From assembly GCA_013400975.1 (NCBI GenBank), contig WBMZ01000232.1, positions 1-64,000 on the forward strand: DNA of 64,000 bases, in the 5' to 3' direction. Origin of the DNA: Atrichornis clamosus. Lineage: Eukaryota; Chordata; Aves; Passeriformes; Menuridae. Shown here in pieces: positions 1 to 10,665 of this stretch. Position numbers and translations under genes: made by a program. Each line of letters begins with the position of its first letter. Within the stretch, counting starts at the first letter, position 1. The notes under the pieces were generated by a model. The model made no database searches, was not told where the DNA came from, and saw only the letters and a list, made by a program, of their open reading frames with translations.

Positions 1-150
1 GGGAGCGGGGCCTGCGGCGGGAGCGCGCCCGGGGAGGTCGCGCTTTAAAGGCGCCCGGAGCGCGCCCGGCGCTGCCGCGGCCCCGGGACGCGCGTGGGGG
101 GAGCGGCCGCAGGGGCTGCACCCGGCCGCTGTGCCCAGCCAGCACAGGGC
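1..150 (+). promoter_or_regulatory. MGST1: CpG-rich promoter / probable noncoding exon 1 of MGST1 (cut by window edge)
   Basis: The first ~145 bases are very GC-rich with more than 20 CpG dinucleotides, then composition drops sharply to AT-rich DNA. This is the only CpG-dense DNA within tens of kilobases of the MGST1 coding exons and lies about 1.9 kb upstream of the start codon. Vertebrate MGST1 genes have a noncoding first exon, so this block is the natural candidate for promoter plus exon 1. A TTTAAAG box sits near 44-50. I could not place the transcription start or the exon 1 splice donor: no GT in this block has a convincing donor context. The island probably continues upstream of the window. 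The promoter call is inference from composition and position. Confidence 0.6.
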
Positions 151-2013
151 TTCGCAAAGAAATAGGGTCATTATTACTGTTATTATTATCGTTATTACCA
201 TGTCGATCAAGGTGTTCGTAGTCTTAATGAGCATATCCCATACAACCCTGTGCTGTTTCAGTATTTGGGGCTTATTTTTGCGTTTCTGCCGGTGCTGAAA
301 TCTCGAATTCTTCGGGGTGCTTCCATTTTGTACTGAAGGCAGGTCCTGGGCATTATGGGAGTTCCGACAGGCCACGGTGCAGCGAGGGAAAATGGATAAA
401 TGTGTAGCTCCAGAGGTGCTGGGGAACAGTTTCTCGTGACTGCATCGTTTTTGGATGTATTTTCAGCAGTGCTTAGGGAAAAACGCTCTGACGCCGTGGA
501 TTTACTTTGTTTTTGTTGTGTGCACCTACGTGTGCTTTTTGTTGTAATACAAAGTTAAAAGTAGCAGAACAAGTCTGTTAAAACGTGTTAACAATTTTGT
601 TAAAATGAACAGAAACTATTTCTGTTCGTTGCCGAGAATAATCCTCCGCCAAGTCGCTGTTTATCTTGAGCACGGTCATGTGAGAGGAGGGAGAGTTTCA
701 CTGAAATAATTTCCCGTGGTCCATACACCCTGTGCTAGGCGTGGTGACCCACCGCTGTTTTGGAAAGGGTAAAAGAGGGAGCAAAAATCCCATCACCGCA
801 GTAGACAGGTCCGGGCAAGGCTAGATTTGTTTTCACTGAGCAAACAGCTGCTTACCTCCATCCTGCCCACTTCCTCACCAAGGATGTGCCTTCAGAGCAA
901 ATCTTCTATAGTGCTCTCAGCTCCTCAAGTTCCCCTTGTTTGTCAGTAGCTGACAGTGACTGTGCTGACAGCAAGATGAGAGATTGTTAAAACTGTTACC
1001 AAGTTAATGTTAATATTTTTATTACTATTGTTAAAATCGTGTCACAGGAAATAAGTTAACTAACAAAAATTTCTTCTATTTTGGTCTTCAGTGAAGCTGA
1101 GACATACAAGTTTTACAGATTCCCAGTCACTAAGTGCATGGTTGAAGCACTTGGTGAGGCCAGAGCCTTGTTCTGTGCAGAGAAAAAATTCGATGTGCAC
1201 AGAGATGCACTTTTCTCTTTCCATACCTCACTCCTCAGCACTCCTTAACTTTGTGGTGTTGATAAAAGGCATCGCCTCCATAGGATTGTGGGTTTGCCAC
1301 GGTCTCACTGGAAAGAGACTTCATTAGTTTAAACCTCCCATGATAAAAGCAGAAACAGTCCTCTCCTTTTTGTCATTACAACTTAATCTTTGCCCGTGAG
1401 TCATGCTAAAAGCAATTTTTAAGAACAAGGTCTCAAAGGAGAAAAAAGCGTGTTCAGCTAGGTTTGATCACAACTTACTGCTGGGTAGGAAGATATTGGT
1501 TAGTTTGAAAGCTGAAGTGCAATTATAATTGTGTCATTTTACACCAAAAAAAAGGGTAGGCAATACTAATTTTCCTCTTGATATACTGTAGTGTTCATAG
1601 TATTGTCACACACTCTTTCTTATGCTGGTAAATGCTTAGGGAAATTTGCTAGTTCAAATGAATTGCTCTAAAATTGGTCTAACTCCTTGTGTTATTTCAA
1701 AAGTGCACTAATTTCTGTGACTAAACGTTGTTTCTGCAATTGCATTAAATATTTTGGTAGTTTGTACTTTGACAGTTTAATAAGCAGTTATAATGGAAGC
1801 AAAATATTCTAATTTATCATCTTACAGTATTGTGTTATGCCACGGTGAAAAAAAACTAAGGAAAGATTGCCTGAAAATAAACTTTCCAGAATGGCAAAAT
1901 TGTGCTGTCATTGCAGTGATGCTAAAAAACAAGGCTATTAAGCCAATGTTGTTGTCAGAACTTTGGATTGCGATGCTGCCAGCCTAACTTTAATGTTTTT
2001 TAAAGGTCTTCAG
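151..2013 (+). other. MGST1: MGST1 intron 1 (5' limit uncertain)
   Basis: AT-rich sequence lies between the CpG-rich block and the first coding exon. No recognisable repeat or second promoter was seen. The left limit is uncertain because the exon 1 donor was not located. Confidence 0.5.
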
Positions 2014-2153
2014 TGAGAAGGGGAAAAATGGCTAAATCGACCCAACTAATTGACAATGAAGTCTTCAGGGCTTATGCTACTTATACAGCCATTGTTCTTC
2101 TAAAAATGATGCTAATGAGTCTGGTAACAGCATACTTCAGGATCACAAGAAAG
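2014..2153 (+). CDS. MGST1: MGST1 exon 2 (first coding exon; CDS from 2028)
   Basis: The acceptor is a CAG at 2011-2013 after a T-rich stretch. Fourteen bases of 5' UTR precede ATG 2028-2030. The coding part gives residues 1-42, covering the N-terminus and first transmembrane helix, and ends in Arg-Lys. The donor is AAG|GTAAGA, a strong consensus, at 2153/2154. The frame runs on into the intron for about 66 more codons, but that extension is not family sequence. Confidence 0.95.
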
Positions 2154-5100
2154 GTAAGAATCTGGAAATACGGTCTGGTAGTACAGGTTGAAATGTGTCT
2201 TGAAATACAGAGATACCACAGGTATTCCTTTTATTTTCAGCTTTCAAATACTGCTGCTGTTTATTTTCTTCCTCCTCCCTCTTCTAGAGGTATTCTGAGT
2301 TTGGCATGCTGGTCTCAAATGGATGATGCCTTTAACCTAATTACGAGATAATTATGAGACTATCTTATATTTGCATTTGGCTTATTCTACCGTTCTAAAA
2401 CATTTCAGTTATTTTTAAATAAGAGATTTTCATAACTTTTGACATTTCCATTGTCTTCTGCAGAAAGCTCGTGTCCAGGGTACCCAATTTATAAAGCAAA
2501 AAAAGTGTGATATGGAGTCATATTACCTGAACTACCAACTTGAAGGGTCAGAATAGGGGATAGATTTTTGTGCATCTATAACTCTTTCATCCAGAAATTC
2601 AAAAGCTTTTTTCATTCCCTGATTGTTTTAGTCTTCTCATTGCAGGTATCTGAAAAAACCTGATTTTTTTTTCTAGAGTGCAAGGCAGGCTGACGTTTGG
2701 ATTTTCAATTTTGAAAATATTTGAAAATACTTGAAAATCTGTGGATTGATGTGTAGGCTAGATAAGAACATGAAAGATCCACTGAGGTTTACTAAATAAT
2801 GTAGGAGCTGCATCTAGCTAAGAAGAGAGTGCTCAGGGAAAGGTGCTCTGTTCCAGGTCTTCTCTGGGCATCTGCTCATGGCCTCTGTAGGAAACACAGT
2901 GTGTACTTCAAGGATTTTGCTGCAGTCCTTTTGTTGCAATGCTGCTTTTTGTCCCTGCTGGTTGCCAGAGGACCCAGCTGTGGATCCAGGGGGATGCAGA
3001 TGACAGTAGGGCCTTCATTAGTTTGGAGTGCTTGGTTTCCTTATGTTAGTAATATTACAAAGAGAAAAATGATCAAAGTAATTTTAATTTAATTTTCTAT
3101 TTAATATTTAAAAAGTCTTAAAAGTACTAAGAATAAACAGAGGAAAGCAGTTTGTTAAGCAAGAGAATGTAAAAGGTTGCTGATACTGTTAACACATCTC
3201 TAGAATTCTGAAGCTGTGGATATTTCACAGATAGGGATCAAGGCTGGGCTAGAAAGCATTCATGTAGCTCTTCTAAAATCAAAAGATTTTCTTGACTTAC
3301 ATCTGCATAGGCTGAGCAGTCCACAGAATGCTTGTGTTGCTACTTGTGTCAGCAGGGAGAGATCCACTGCATTCTGCATTGCCTGGATTAAATGTTGTTT
3401 TCAAGTGGTGCCTTGCAGTATTTGGAGGTCATAATGGGCCACAGAAGCAGGAAAATTTGTGTGTAAGAGGAAAGGAGGAAATTTACTTAGTCATAAATGA
3501 GGATGGGAGTAGGGCTCTTGGATGCTCTTGCTGTGTAGATTTCTGAAGAAAGGGATCCAGAAGGGCTTTCAGATCATTTGTCAAGAGTGGTGAAAAAGAC
3601 ACTTGGGCAGCTCAGCCCTTCTGCCTTGCAGGTCCCTGTGCTCTGCCAGCCCACTGGCTTTACTGCAGGCTTGTCCATCTTACAAGAAAACTTCATCTAA
3701 ATGCATAAATTACATTGTATGAATTTGTCAGCACGCAAGCTACATCCAGGTTGGGCTCAGGAAAACAGTAATGCAGTGAACGTTGTGTTTTTAACTTAAG
3801 GTAAATTAAGTGAGGTTATCGAGGCACTGGTACCAAGAGTGACCTTCAGAAAAAGCGGCCTTGACTGGATAAAACGTTTTGGCTCCTAATGTCTCTGTGT
3901 GCTCATGTTTGGAACAGGCATTTGCCAACCCAGAAGATACAGCATCATTTGGAAAAGGGGAGAGTGCCAAGAAATACCTGAGGACTGATCCGGATGTTGA
4001 ACGTGTGCGCAGGTAATGCATAGGAACCCTTAAAAATTATTTAAAATAACAGAATAATACTAAATCAAAAAATTAATTTCACCCCACTCTCTCTGGCAAG
4101 CCTGTGTGTATTTTATGTTGTTTTATATAGTAATCTAACACATCAGTTAGTTTAAATGAACAAACCATTCCACATTCAAATGGTCAGCATGCATACTGGA
4201 AATAATAAGCCATTGTGTGGTTGTCATAGCTCACTCTTGGGCAGTGCTCTGTCTGCGTGGGCAAAGTGATGACAACACTGTAAAATACGACTATAAGTCC
4301 ATTTCATATGAAGCAATGCCCAGTAAGTGTAAATTAGGTTTCTGTATCATTTGGATTCCAGTTGCAGTAGTTGCATCTTTTCCTAAAGTGTAAAGGCAAT
4401 AACAGGGGGAAGAGAAGTGAAATCATGCTCAAGTCGTGGAACTCCAGGGTTGTAATGAGAGTGTTAATCGGGTAAATTGTACAGAGGCAGTCAGAGCCTG
4501 TGCTCTTTCTGCTGGGTTGAATGGAGGTTGCTCTCTCAATTGTGCAGGAGAGTTGAGCAGCCTTCTGGAAGAATGCTGTGTGAGTAGGGTGGCAGTGTGC
4601 CACCTGCAGTGTGTGTGTTTGCTTTTGCAGGGTTAGTAGAAGGCAAATTGTATTTCGGTGGGTTAAATATTGCCGCTTATTTAATTTTATTTAGCTGATG
4701 GCAAATTTTTCTGTTCCCAAAATCATAACTTTCACATTATTGTTTGATACACCTGTGCTACCAAGGAAAGCTTTAATAGAATGCTTTCCATAGGATAATG
4801 CCTTAATCAAGCTAAGTTTATTTTTATACCAAAAACTTGAATGTGAATGAACTCTTCTCATTTAAACCACCATCAAGGAAGATCTTGAAAATACGTACCA
4901 GCTCTGATTTAAGAACTCTGCCTCCTTGCAAATGATGGCTGTTGTTTCTGAAGTATATTTCACGTATATGTCTCTTGTGGATTAAAATCTCAGAAAGAAA
5001 AGTCTAATCTCAATGGACTGTTAAGATGTTCTGCTATTTCCTGCTCTGCACCTGAGTAGTTGAGGGAATTTTTGCTTAATTTCATGGATGTTACATAAAA

Positions 5101-6660
5101 ATGGGAACTTTTCTGGTGAGGGGTAATACTTTTCATTTTATAAATTGTAAGAGGCCAACTAAGTTGAGACTCACTTTATGACCAGATGTCCATTTGACTC
5201 AAATTGTTACATTAGAGAAATGAAAACCACCTCAGTCATTTACACAGATTAGATTTTTAAAACACTGTTACCAAATCCTGTGTTGCCCTTTTGCACAGTT
5301 CTTCAGACATCCCCAGACCTAGTAAGTCAGGTTGGTTCTGGTTACTCCATTATATTTTCCTCCCAACAATGGTTCTTAATAGAAATTTATTTTCTTATGC
5401 AAGCTTCATGGCAACAGATAATGCCTCATAGATTTAGCATGGCTTCCCTTTTGCATAAGTGACTGGAATTTGTTCTGTTTATGGGTATAGAAAAAAGATT
5501 ACTTTCTTCAGAGTACTTTTTTGGGAAATAAGAATGAAAAACCTGGAGGGATATGTTTCCTTGTAATGATAAATACTTTCAAAAAGCAGCTGTAAGTCAG
5601 CTCCATGACCTGATTCCAGTTGGCTCTGGAATTTGACATAATTAGTATGGCTTAGAGATTGTTTCAATCAGTAAAGTTGGCTGGAAGTATAATTTATCTA
5701 AAGAGGCGAAGGGAGCTGGGAGGGTTTAGGGAGGGGTGTGAAAGAATGCTTCAAGAGATGGAGTTCAGTCTCAACACATTTTTAGTAAATTATATTATGG
5801 TTTCAAAATTTCAAACATTCAGCTATTTTAGTGCTCAGAGTGAAGAAAATGAACGAAAAGCGTAACTGTCACACCTGTTAGATGTTCAAAAATAGCCTTC
5901 AAGATGATGGAACTTCATGAACATTTGATAGAGTGGTTCCTGTGTAGGTGTTCCATATTTTCTTTATGGAGATCACAGAATTTATGGGATTAGAATAGAT
6001 CATGAAGTCCAGTAGTTTCACTCACAGTCCTCCAGTTAATAGATATTCAGTTGAGAGAGACTTTAAGAAAGTAGCAACAGCTGCCTCTCTTCTTCCCTGA
6101 CTTTGCATTCTTGCATACCCAGCTGCACTCAGACACCTCATGTACGTCCCTAACATTACCAAGATCCTGGGGAAAAACTGAGACCTTTCACACAGGAGAT
6201 CAGAATCTTAAAAATGTGGGTTGCAGGGTGATGTCAGGTGAAAACACCAAAGTTGTTTCTGTAGCTGACTCAAGTCCCCGCTGCAGAGGAGGCCCAGAGC
6301 TGTGTTAGGGCCTGAGTAGCAGCATGCTCTGAAGACGCTGAAAAATAATGAGGCTTGAAGTGGTTTGTTCAACAAAGTGTAACACTTCAAAATAACTTTG
6401 CTTCTCTCTCCAGAGGCCACCTGAACGACCTTGAGAACATCGTCCCGTTTGCTGGCATTGGCCTGCTGTACGCCCTGAGCGGCCCGGAGCTGTCCACGGC
6501 CTTGCTGCACTTCAGGATCTTTGCCGGGGCCCGGATCCTTCACACCTTGGCATACCTGATCCCTCTTCCCCAGCCTGGCAGAGGCTTGTCCTGGGCAGTG
6601 GGCTACTCAGTGACCTTCTCCATGGCATACAGAGTCTTGAAGACAGTGTTGCTCCTGTAG
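2028..6660 (+). CDS. MGST1: MGST1, microsomal glutathione S-transferase 1 (join 2028-2153, 3918-4012, 6414-6660)
   Basis: MGST1 is a MAPEG-family trimeric membrane enzyme of the endoplasmic reticulum and outer mitochondrial membrane. It conjugates glutathione to electrophiles and reduces lipid hydroperoxides. Three exons join in frame (42 codons; 31 codons plus 2 nt; 1 nt plus 81 codons and TAG) to give 155 residues, the standard family length. Four hydrophobic segments are visible, roughly residues 12-35, 77-97, 100-120 and 128-150. The MAPEG signature region HLNDLEN is at 76-82. Residues that contact glutathione in mammalian MGST1 are kept at the same numbers: Arg38, Arg73, Arg74, His76, Glu81 and Tyr121; Arg130 is also kept. 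The start was chosen because ATG 2028 has A at -3 and G at +4, and it gives the family N-terminus. Odd point: there is no cysteine anywhere; the position of the mammalian redox-sensor cysteine (residue 50) is Thr. All introns are GT-AG and there are no disruptions, so the gene looks intact. Confidence 0.97.
2154..3917 (+). other. MGST1: MGST1 intron 2
   Basis: A 1764-base GT-AG intron between coding exons, phase 0. Short open frames inside show no family similarity. No clear repeat was recognised. Confidence 0.9.
3918..4012 (+). CDS. MGST1: MGST1 exon 3 (residues 43-73 plus part of codon 74)
   Basis: The 95-base exon encodes the cytosolic loop, including AFANPED, FGKGES and KKYLRTD, followed by the ERVRR arginine cluster that is completed in exon 4. 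The acceptor AG is at 3916-3917 with a weak, G-containing pyrimidine tract. The donor is AG|GTAATG at 4012/4013. Entry is phase 0 and exit leaves two bases of codon 74. This exon carries the position of the mammalian sensor cysteine (residue 50), here Thr. Confidence 0.95.
4013..6413 (+). other. MGST1: MGST1 intron 3
   Basis: A 2401-base GT-AG intron that splits codon 74 after its second base. It holds a possible decayed CR1 3' end near 5968-6012 and nothing else recognisable. Confidence 0.9.
5968..6012 (-). repeat. Possible decayed CR1 3' end in MGST1 intron 3
   Basis: The stretch reads ATCACAGAATT, then GGATTAGAATAGATC, then ATGAAGTCCAG. This order resembles the antisense 3' end of avian CR1 elements (ATCACAGAAT, a GGAAGGGACC-like block, then a GATCATC-AGTCCA block). 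The match is short and diverged, so it could be chance. Confidence 0.35.
6414..6660 (+). CDS. MGST1: MGST1 exon 4 (end of codon 74 to stop)
   Basis: A strong acceptor (TTCTCTCTCCAG) ends at 6413. The first base completes Arg74, and the exon then encodes residues 75-155 with the HLNDLEN signature, GIGLLYALSG, the conserved HFR and GAR segments, the PLPQP loop and the last helix. TAG is at 6658-6660. Three of the four membrane segments and most catalytic residues lie in this exon. Confidence 0.97.
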
Positions 6661-7025
6661 CAGGGCCGCAGCTTCTGTGCCCCGTTGGACATTCCACACA
6701 AAGCTTCCAGCGGTGTGCGCTGATGTCTCGAGTGAGCCAATGAGTCTTCCATGGTAACTGGAGTTCCTCTTTTTAACAGAAGCTTTTTATTCCTGTTCAG
6801 AAGTGTTTCTTTTTGGAGGAGAAAGAACCCTTCTCCCCTGTATTCCCTGCTCATGGGTTGCACTGCCAAGTACTAGATTGGATGTTCCCTCTACGATTTG
6901 TCAAGTGCTTACAATTCTAAACATGCAATGATGCTGTATTGATAGCGTGTGTGATAATTTTCTACAGATGCACTATTTTTGGCTGTAGCTCTGAAGTCTA
7001 AATCAATAAAGACAAGGTTTAAAAA
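6661..7025 (+). other. MGST1: MGST1 3' UTR
   Basis: Sequence from the stop codon to just past the poly(A) signal. It has no long open frame in the sense frame and becomes AT-rich toward its end. The 3' limit is inferred from the signal at 7005-7010; a weaker AATAAA at 7423-7428 and an ATTAAA at 7225-7230 could give longer isoforms. Confidence 0.8.
7005..7010 (+). terminator. MGST1: Poly(A) signal AATAAA of MGST1
   Basis: A canonical AATAAA lies 345 bases after the stop codon. It is followed at about 20-45 bases by a T/GT-rich stretch (TGTTTGTATTTTTGTTTTC) that fits a downstream cleavage element. Cleavage is expected near 7020-7035. Confidence 0.8.
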
Positions 7026-7035
7026 AAGCACCTGT

Positions 7036-10000
7036 TTGTATTTTTGTTTTCATTTCGACTCTTCTCGCTGCAGCCAGCAAATAACATGTCACTGTGTATC
7101 AGGAAGAGATTCCAATCATACAGTTCTTTGAAGAAAGCTTACCTTAATAATAAGATATAACCAGTAGTGCTAGTCTTGTTGTAAAAAAATCTTTGATGAA
7201 AATGTTTGTATAATCCACTTCGGGATTAAAAAACCTAAACTGTTGCAGCTCCATTGCTTTCAGTTGAATAGATTAAAAAGAAAGAAAGTATTTGTGCTAA
7301 ATTCTGTTTGGAGGCATTGGTGAAAATTTGAAGCAATTATTTTGTTGGAGTTCCTGCAAACATAGGTTTTGTGACTGGATAAAGTGTAGACCCTTTGTAG
7401 AGGATTTTTTTTTTCATTTTTGAATAAATTCAGCATAACATGAGTGACACTTGCAAATGTAGATATCAAGTAATTCACATGTGCATATATAATTAGTTTG
7501 TGTGTCATACTGTCATAAATATGTTTCTGATGGAAAATTTTGCTCTTTGCTTACATCTTTCTATGATGTGTTAGTTTGAAATATTTTCTTTAAAGACTTT
7601 TCCTGGGTTTCTTTTTTCATTCGTTTGGTTTTTTTGGTGTTCTTTGTTTCTGTATTATCTCTGGTTTAAATAGTAAGAGAGGATTTCAAGGAAAAGAGGT
7701 GACCCGGAAGAGTCTTTGTATCCAGTGTGCTGATCTTTGATAAGTTTCAATGTCAGAAGTCAGAGTGCAGCACATTTGGTTTATTTTCCTACCCCAGAAG
7801 CTGTGCCCTTGGGGGATGACCCAGAGAGGAGCTGGAGAGTTCTCTCTGCTGCCTCCATATGTCAGAGAATTTGTTTTGCTTTTTGCATGGCAGAAGTAGT
7901 TGTAGAAATAACAGTGGAGGGGTTACCTGTCCACCCCCAGTTGTGAGGTGGAAGTTGAGGCAGTTTTATGTTGGGCTGCAGCTGAGAAGGGTGGCAGGAA
8001 GAGTCAGGAAGGGTCCAGAGAGACTGGTTTAATCTAAAGAAGGAGGATTTTTATTGCAATTCAAGTGTAGTGTTTAAGTCATGTCTACTAAAGAAGAGAG
8101 GGTGGAACTTGAAATCAAGAAGTTAACATTGATTGACCAAAAGCTAAATCCAATTAATGAGTAAAGGAGTGAAGAGCTGGATCCTGTATAAGGAGGATGA
8201 AAGGAGATGAGGATTAAAAATTGGATGCTGTGGAGCTTCACCTGAATGGCATGGCAGAGTACACCTCTGGGTTAGCAGAGACTCCAGCAGAAAACCTGGA
8301 CTTTTATGTTCTCACGTCTCTCTACCACTTCCTACCTGTGCTGTTTTCCTCCCGTGTCTTCTTCCTCTGCTAGCTTTTTACGGAATCCTAGACCAGCTAT
8401 GGATGGTATCCTTGTAACAAAGGCCATCAGCTCTTGTAGCTTGAGAAGGACTAGTGGTGGAGGGGGAAGGAGCGAGGCTGCAGCCTGGAGCTGTGGCCCA
8501 AACCTGTCATTGTCACAGTCAGCCTGCTGACTCTGGTCAGTCTGCGGCTACTCTTGCCTCCTGCTATCACAGTAACAGCAGCTAAAGCTCTGTTTCTCTC
8601 ACTGTTTGTAGCTTGCCTCTTCTTCCCAGCTGTGTGTCTTTCCATGTAAAACAAAGGGGAAGTAGCCACCATGCCGAGGGACCCATTTGAGATTCACCAG
8701 CAGAGCGAGTCCTCTCCTTTAGCATGGAAAAGGCTCTTCTGACAAGCCTGGTTGTCATTGCCAGGCATATGCAGGAGCAGCATTTTTAACTCCTTTTGCA
8801 TCAAGCTTCTGCACAGAAATCTCATTCCTGGAGCCTGTCTTTATTTCTGTGATCTTACATTGGAAGCAAAACCAGTTTTAAATCCCTTCCATTTGCTCAG
8901 TGGTTTCAAAGCCCAGAACATACACTCACTGTGTGCTGGGAAGTAGAAAAGATAAATGGAAACCCTTAGAAATACCTAGAGTGATTCAATATTATTCTGT
9001 GTTTCTCTTGCATTTATTTTAAACCTATATTTTATTTTCCTTTGCTCCCACAAATACCATCTGTGCATCTGGGCGGGGTGTGTGCTCAATCTGGGAAATG
9101 TGCCTCACCAGATTCCGTCAAACGCTGACTGCCAGCTCCACAAAAAGTGTGTCAGAGTGGTCCTTGTCAAACAGCTCCTGCATTTCTCTGCTCCCTGCCC
9201 TAGAGAGGTGTGCTCTACCTGTTGTACAGATGTACATTTTAAAAGGTTAGCACATTTCAGGAGAGCTGGCAAAGGAAAGAGAGTGTTTTAGTTGAATTTA
9301 TTGCTGGACTGAACCGAATTTTCACCTTTTAGAACATGCACGTGTGGGTTTCAGACTGCTGTTATCAGGTCCTGTTGCAAAATCATTAAATGAAGTAACC
9401 TGTAAATGATGAAACAATTGGCTGTTATCAGCACCTTTGACCTGGTGAAAGTACAGACAGGGCTAGTCCATAGAAGACATGTAAAAAATGGAAAACCATC
9501 GTCTTCCATGCTTCATTTCTGCTCATTAAGCCTCTTATTCCCGCCACTAATCTTACGCAACTGGAGAAACTGCAGGGTTTCTTCTTTCTGCTCATTTTTC
9601 CTGGCATTTTGTGTCCTTCTCCCAAGTGCTTTGTGTATCTTTGAAGTGGCTCTAACAGCTGACCATGAGGCACTCCAAAATGCTGGCTGACACAGCTTGA
9701 CCTGGTTAGCTGACTTCAACTCTGAGGGAATTTCACGGGCTGCTTTGTTTTCAGAAGTGTAAATGTGAGCAATTCCTCAATTTAGTTTTTATCTGCATGG
9801 GTAGATGCTTATGTGTCTCTGGCCAAAATGACTTTGTCCTGGTTTTGGTGGCTGCAGACACCGGCACAGAAGGCAATGAATTGTTGTGAGAGATGGTGAC
9901 TGGCAAAGAGTTCTGGGCTAGGACAAGCCATTTGATCATGGCTTTTTGTCCTGTCACAACAAAGAAAAGTGTTTAAAACTGCACATGATACATTTAAACC

Positions 10001-10594
10001 TTTCCTTGAATTTTCAGAAACAAGTGTCTAACTGAGCTTCACTGCCTTCAAGGTATTTATTTCAAGAAGCTGGGTCAGTGTTTCTGAAAGTGGTTGGAAT
10101 TGCATGTCATCAAAATACAGAAAAAGCAAAGCCTGGGCTCTCAATTCAAATCAGTTTGGGGTTTGGAAAAATTCTATATACCTGGAGCCAATTATGGTCA
10201 TATACTCCTTGCTTAGCTGCGTCTATTTCTGGTTATTCACAGAAACAAATTCAATCTAGATTTCTGGTGCAAAATGCTTGTAGTGTATGTCCTTTCTAAG
10301 AGCAAAAAATAAAAAGCAAAACTTCTAGAATACCCTTTTTAAAGTAACTATAATGTTGTCTGTTATTATTCAAGCTAATGGGGTTTTCATTTCAGGGTTG
10401 AAGATTTAAGAAGAACTTTTCTCTTTTCCAGATGTTGTCCTGCCAACTGATGGCACATCAAGTGCTCTCTGAAAGGCTGTGTTGAGTCTCATGATTAAAT
10501 ATCTCTGGCTACCGGACAGAATTAGAAATCTAATACCTCTTTGTGATTCACTTTAAGTGATATTCAGGCTTCCAAATCTTGATTAGTAGCTCCC
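7036..10594. other. Intergenic DNA after MGST1; no gene seen
   Basis: Open frames here are under 100 codons, carry no recognisable domain and often overlap on both strands. Mild GC enrichment near 7.8-8.6 kb does not amount to an island. No repeat family was recognised. Confidence 0.6.
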
Positions 10595-10665
10595 ATTCAT
10601 AGATTTTGAAGGCTAAAATAGATCATTAGCTCCTTCAGCCTGACCTCTAGTGGAAAAGATGCCAT
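10595..10665 (-). repeat. Old amniote CR1 3'-end fragment (antisense)
   Basis: The sequence order CATAGATTTTGAAGG, then a diverged GGACC-type block, GATCATTAGC, and CAGCCTGACCTCTAG follows the antisense 3' end of an old CR1 group common in reptiles and birds, which I recall as CATAGATTT-AAGGCCAGAAGGGACCATT-GATCAT-CTAGTCTGACCTCC. It is short and heavily mutated. Strand is inferred from the CR1 3' end lying on the left. Confidence 0.6.

Noticed and set aside
2013..2351. 112-codon open frame that reads through the MGST1 exon 2 donor, with a possible GTG start upstream of ATG 2028
   Set aside because: The family similarity stops exactly at the strong GT donor at 2154; the rest is intron. Vertebrate initiation at the ATG with a good context is far more likely.
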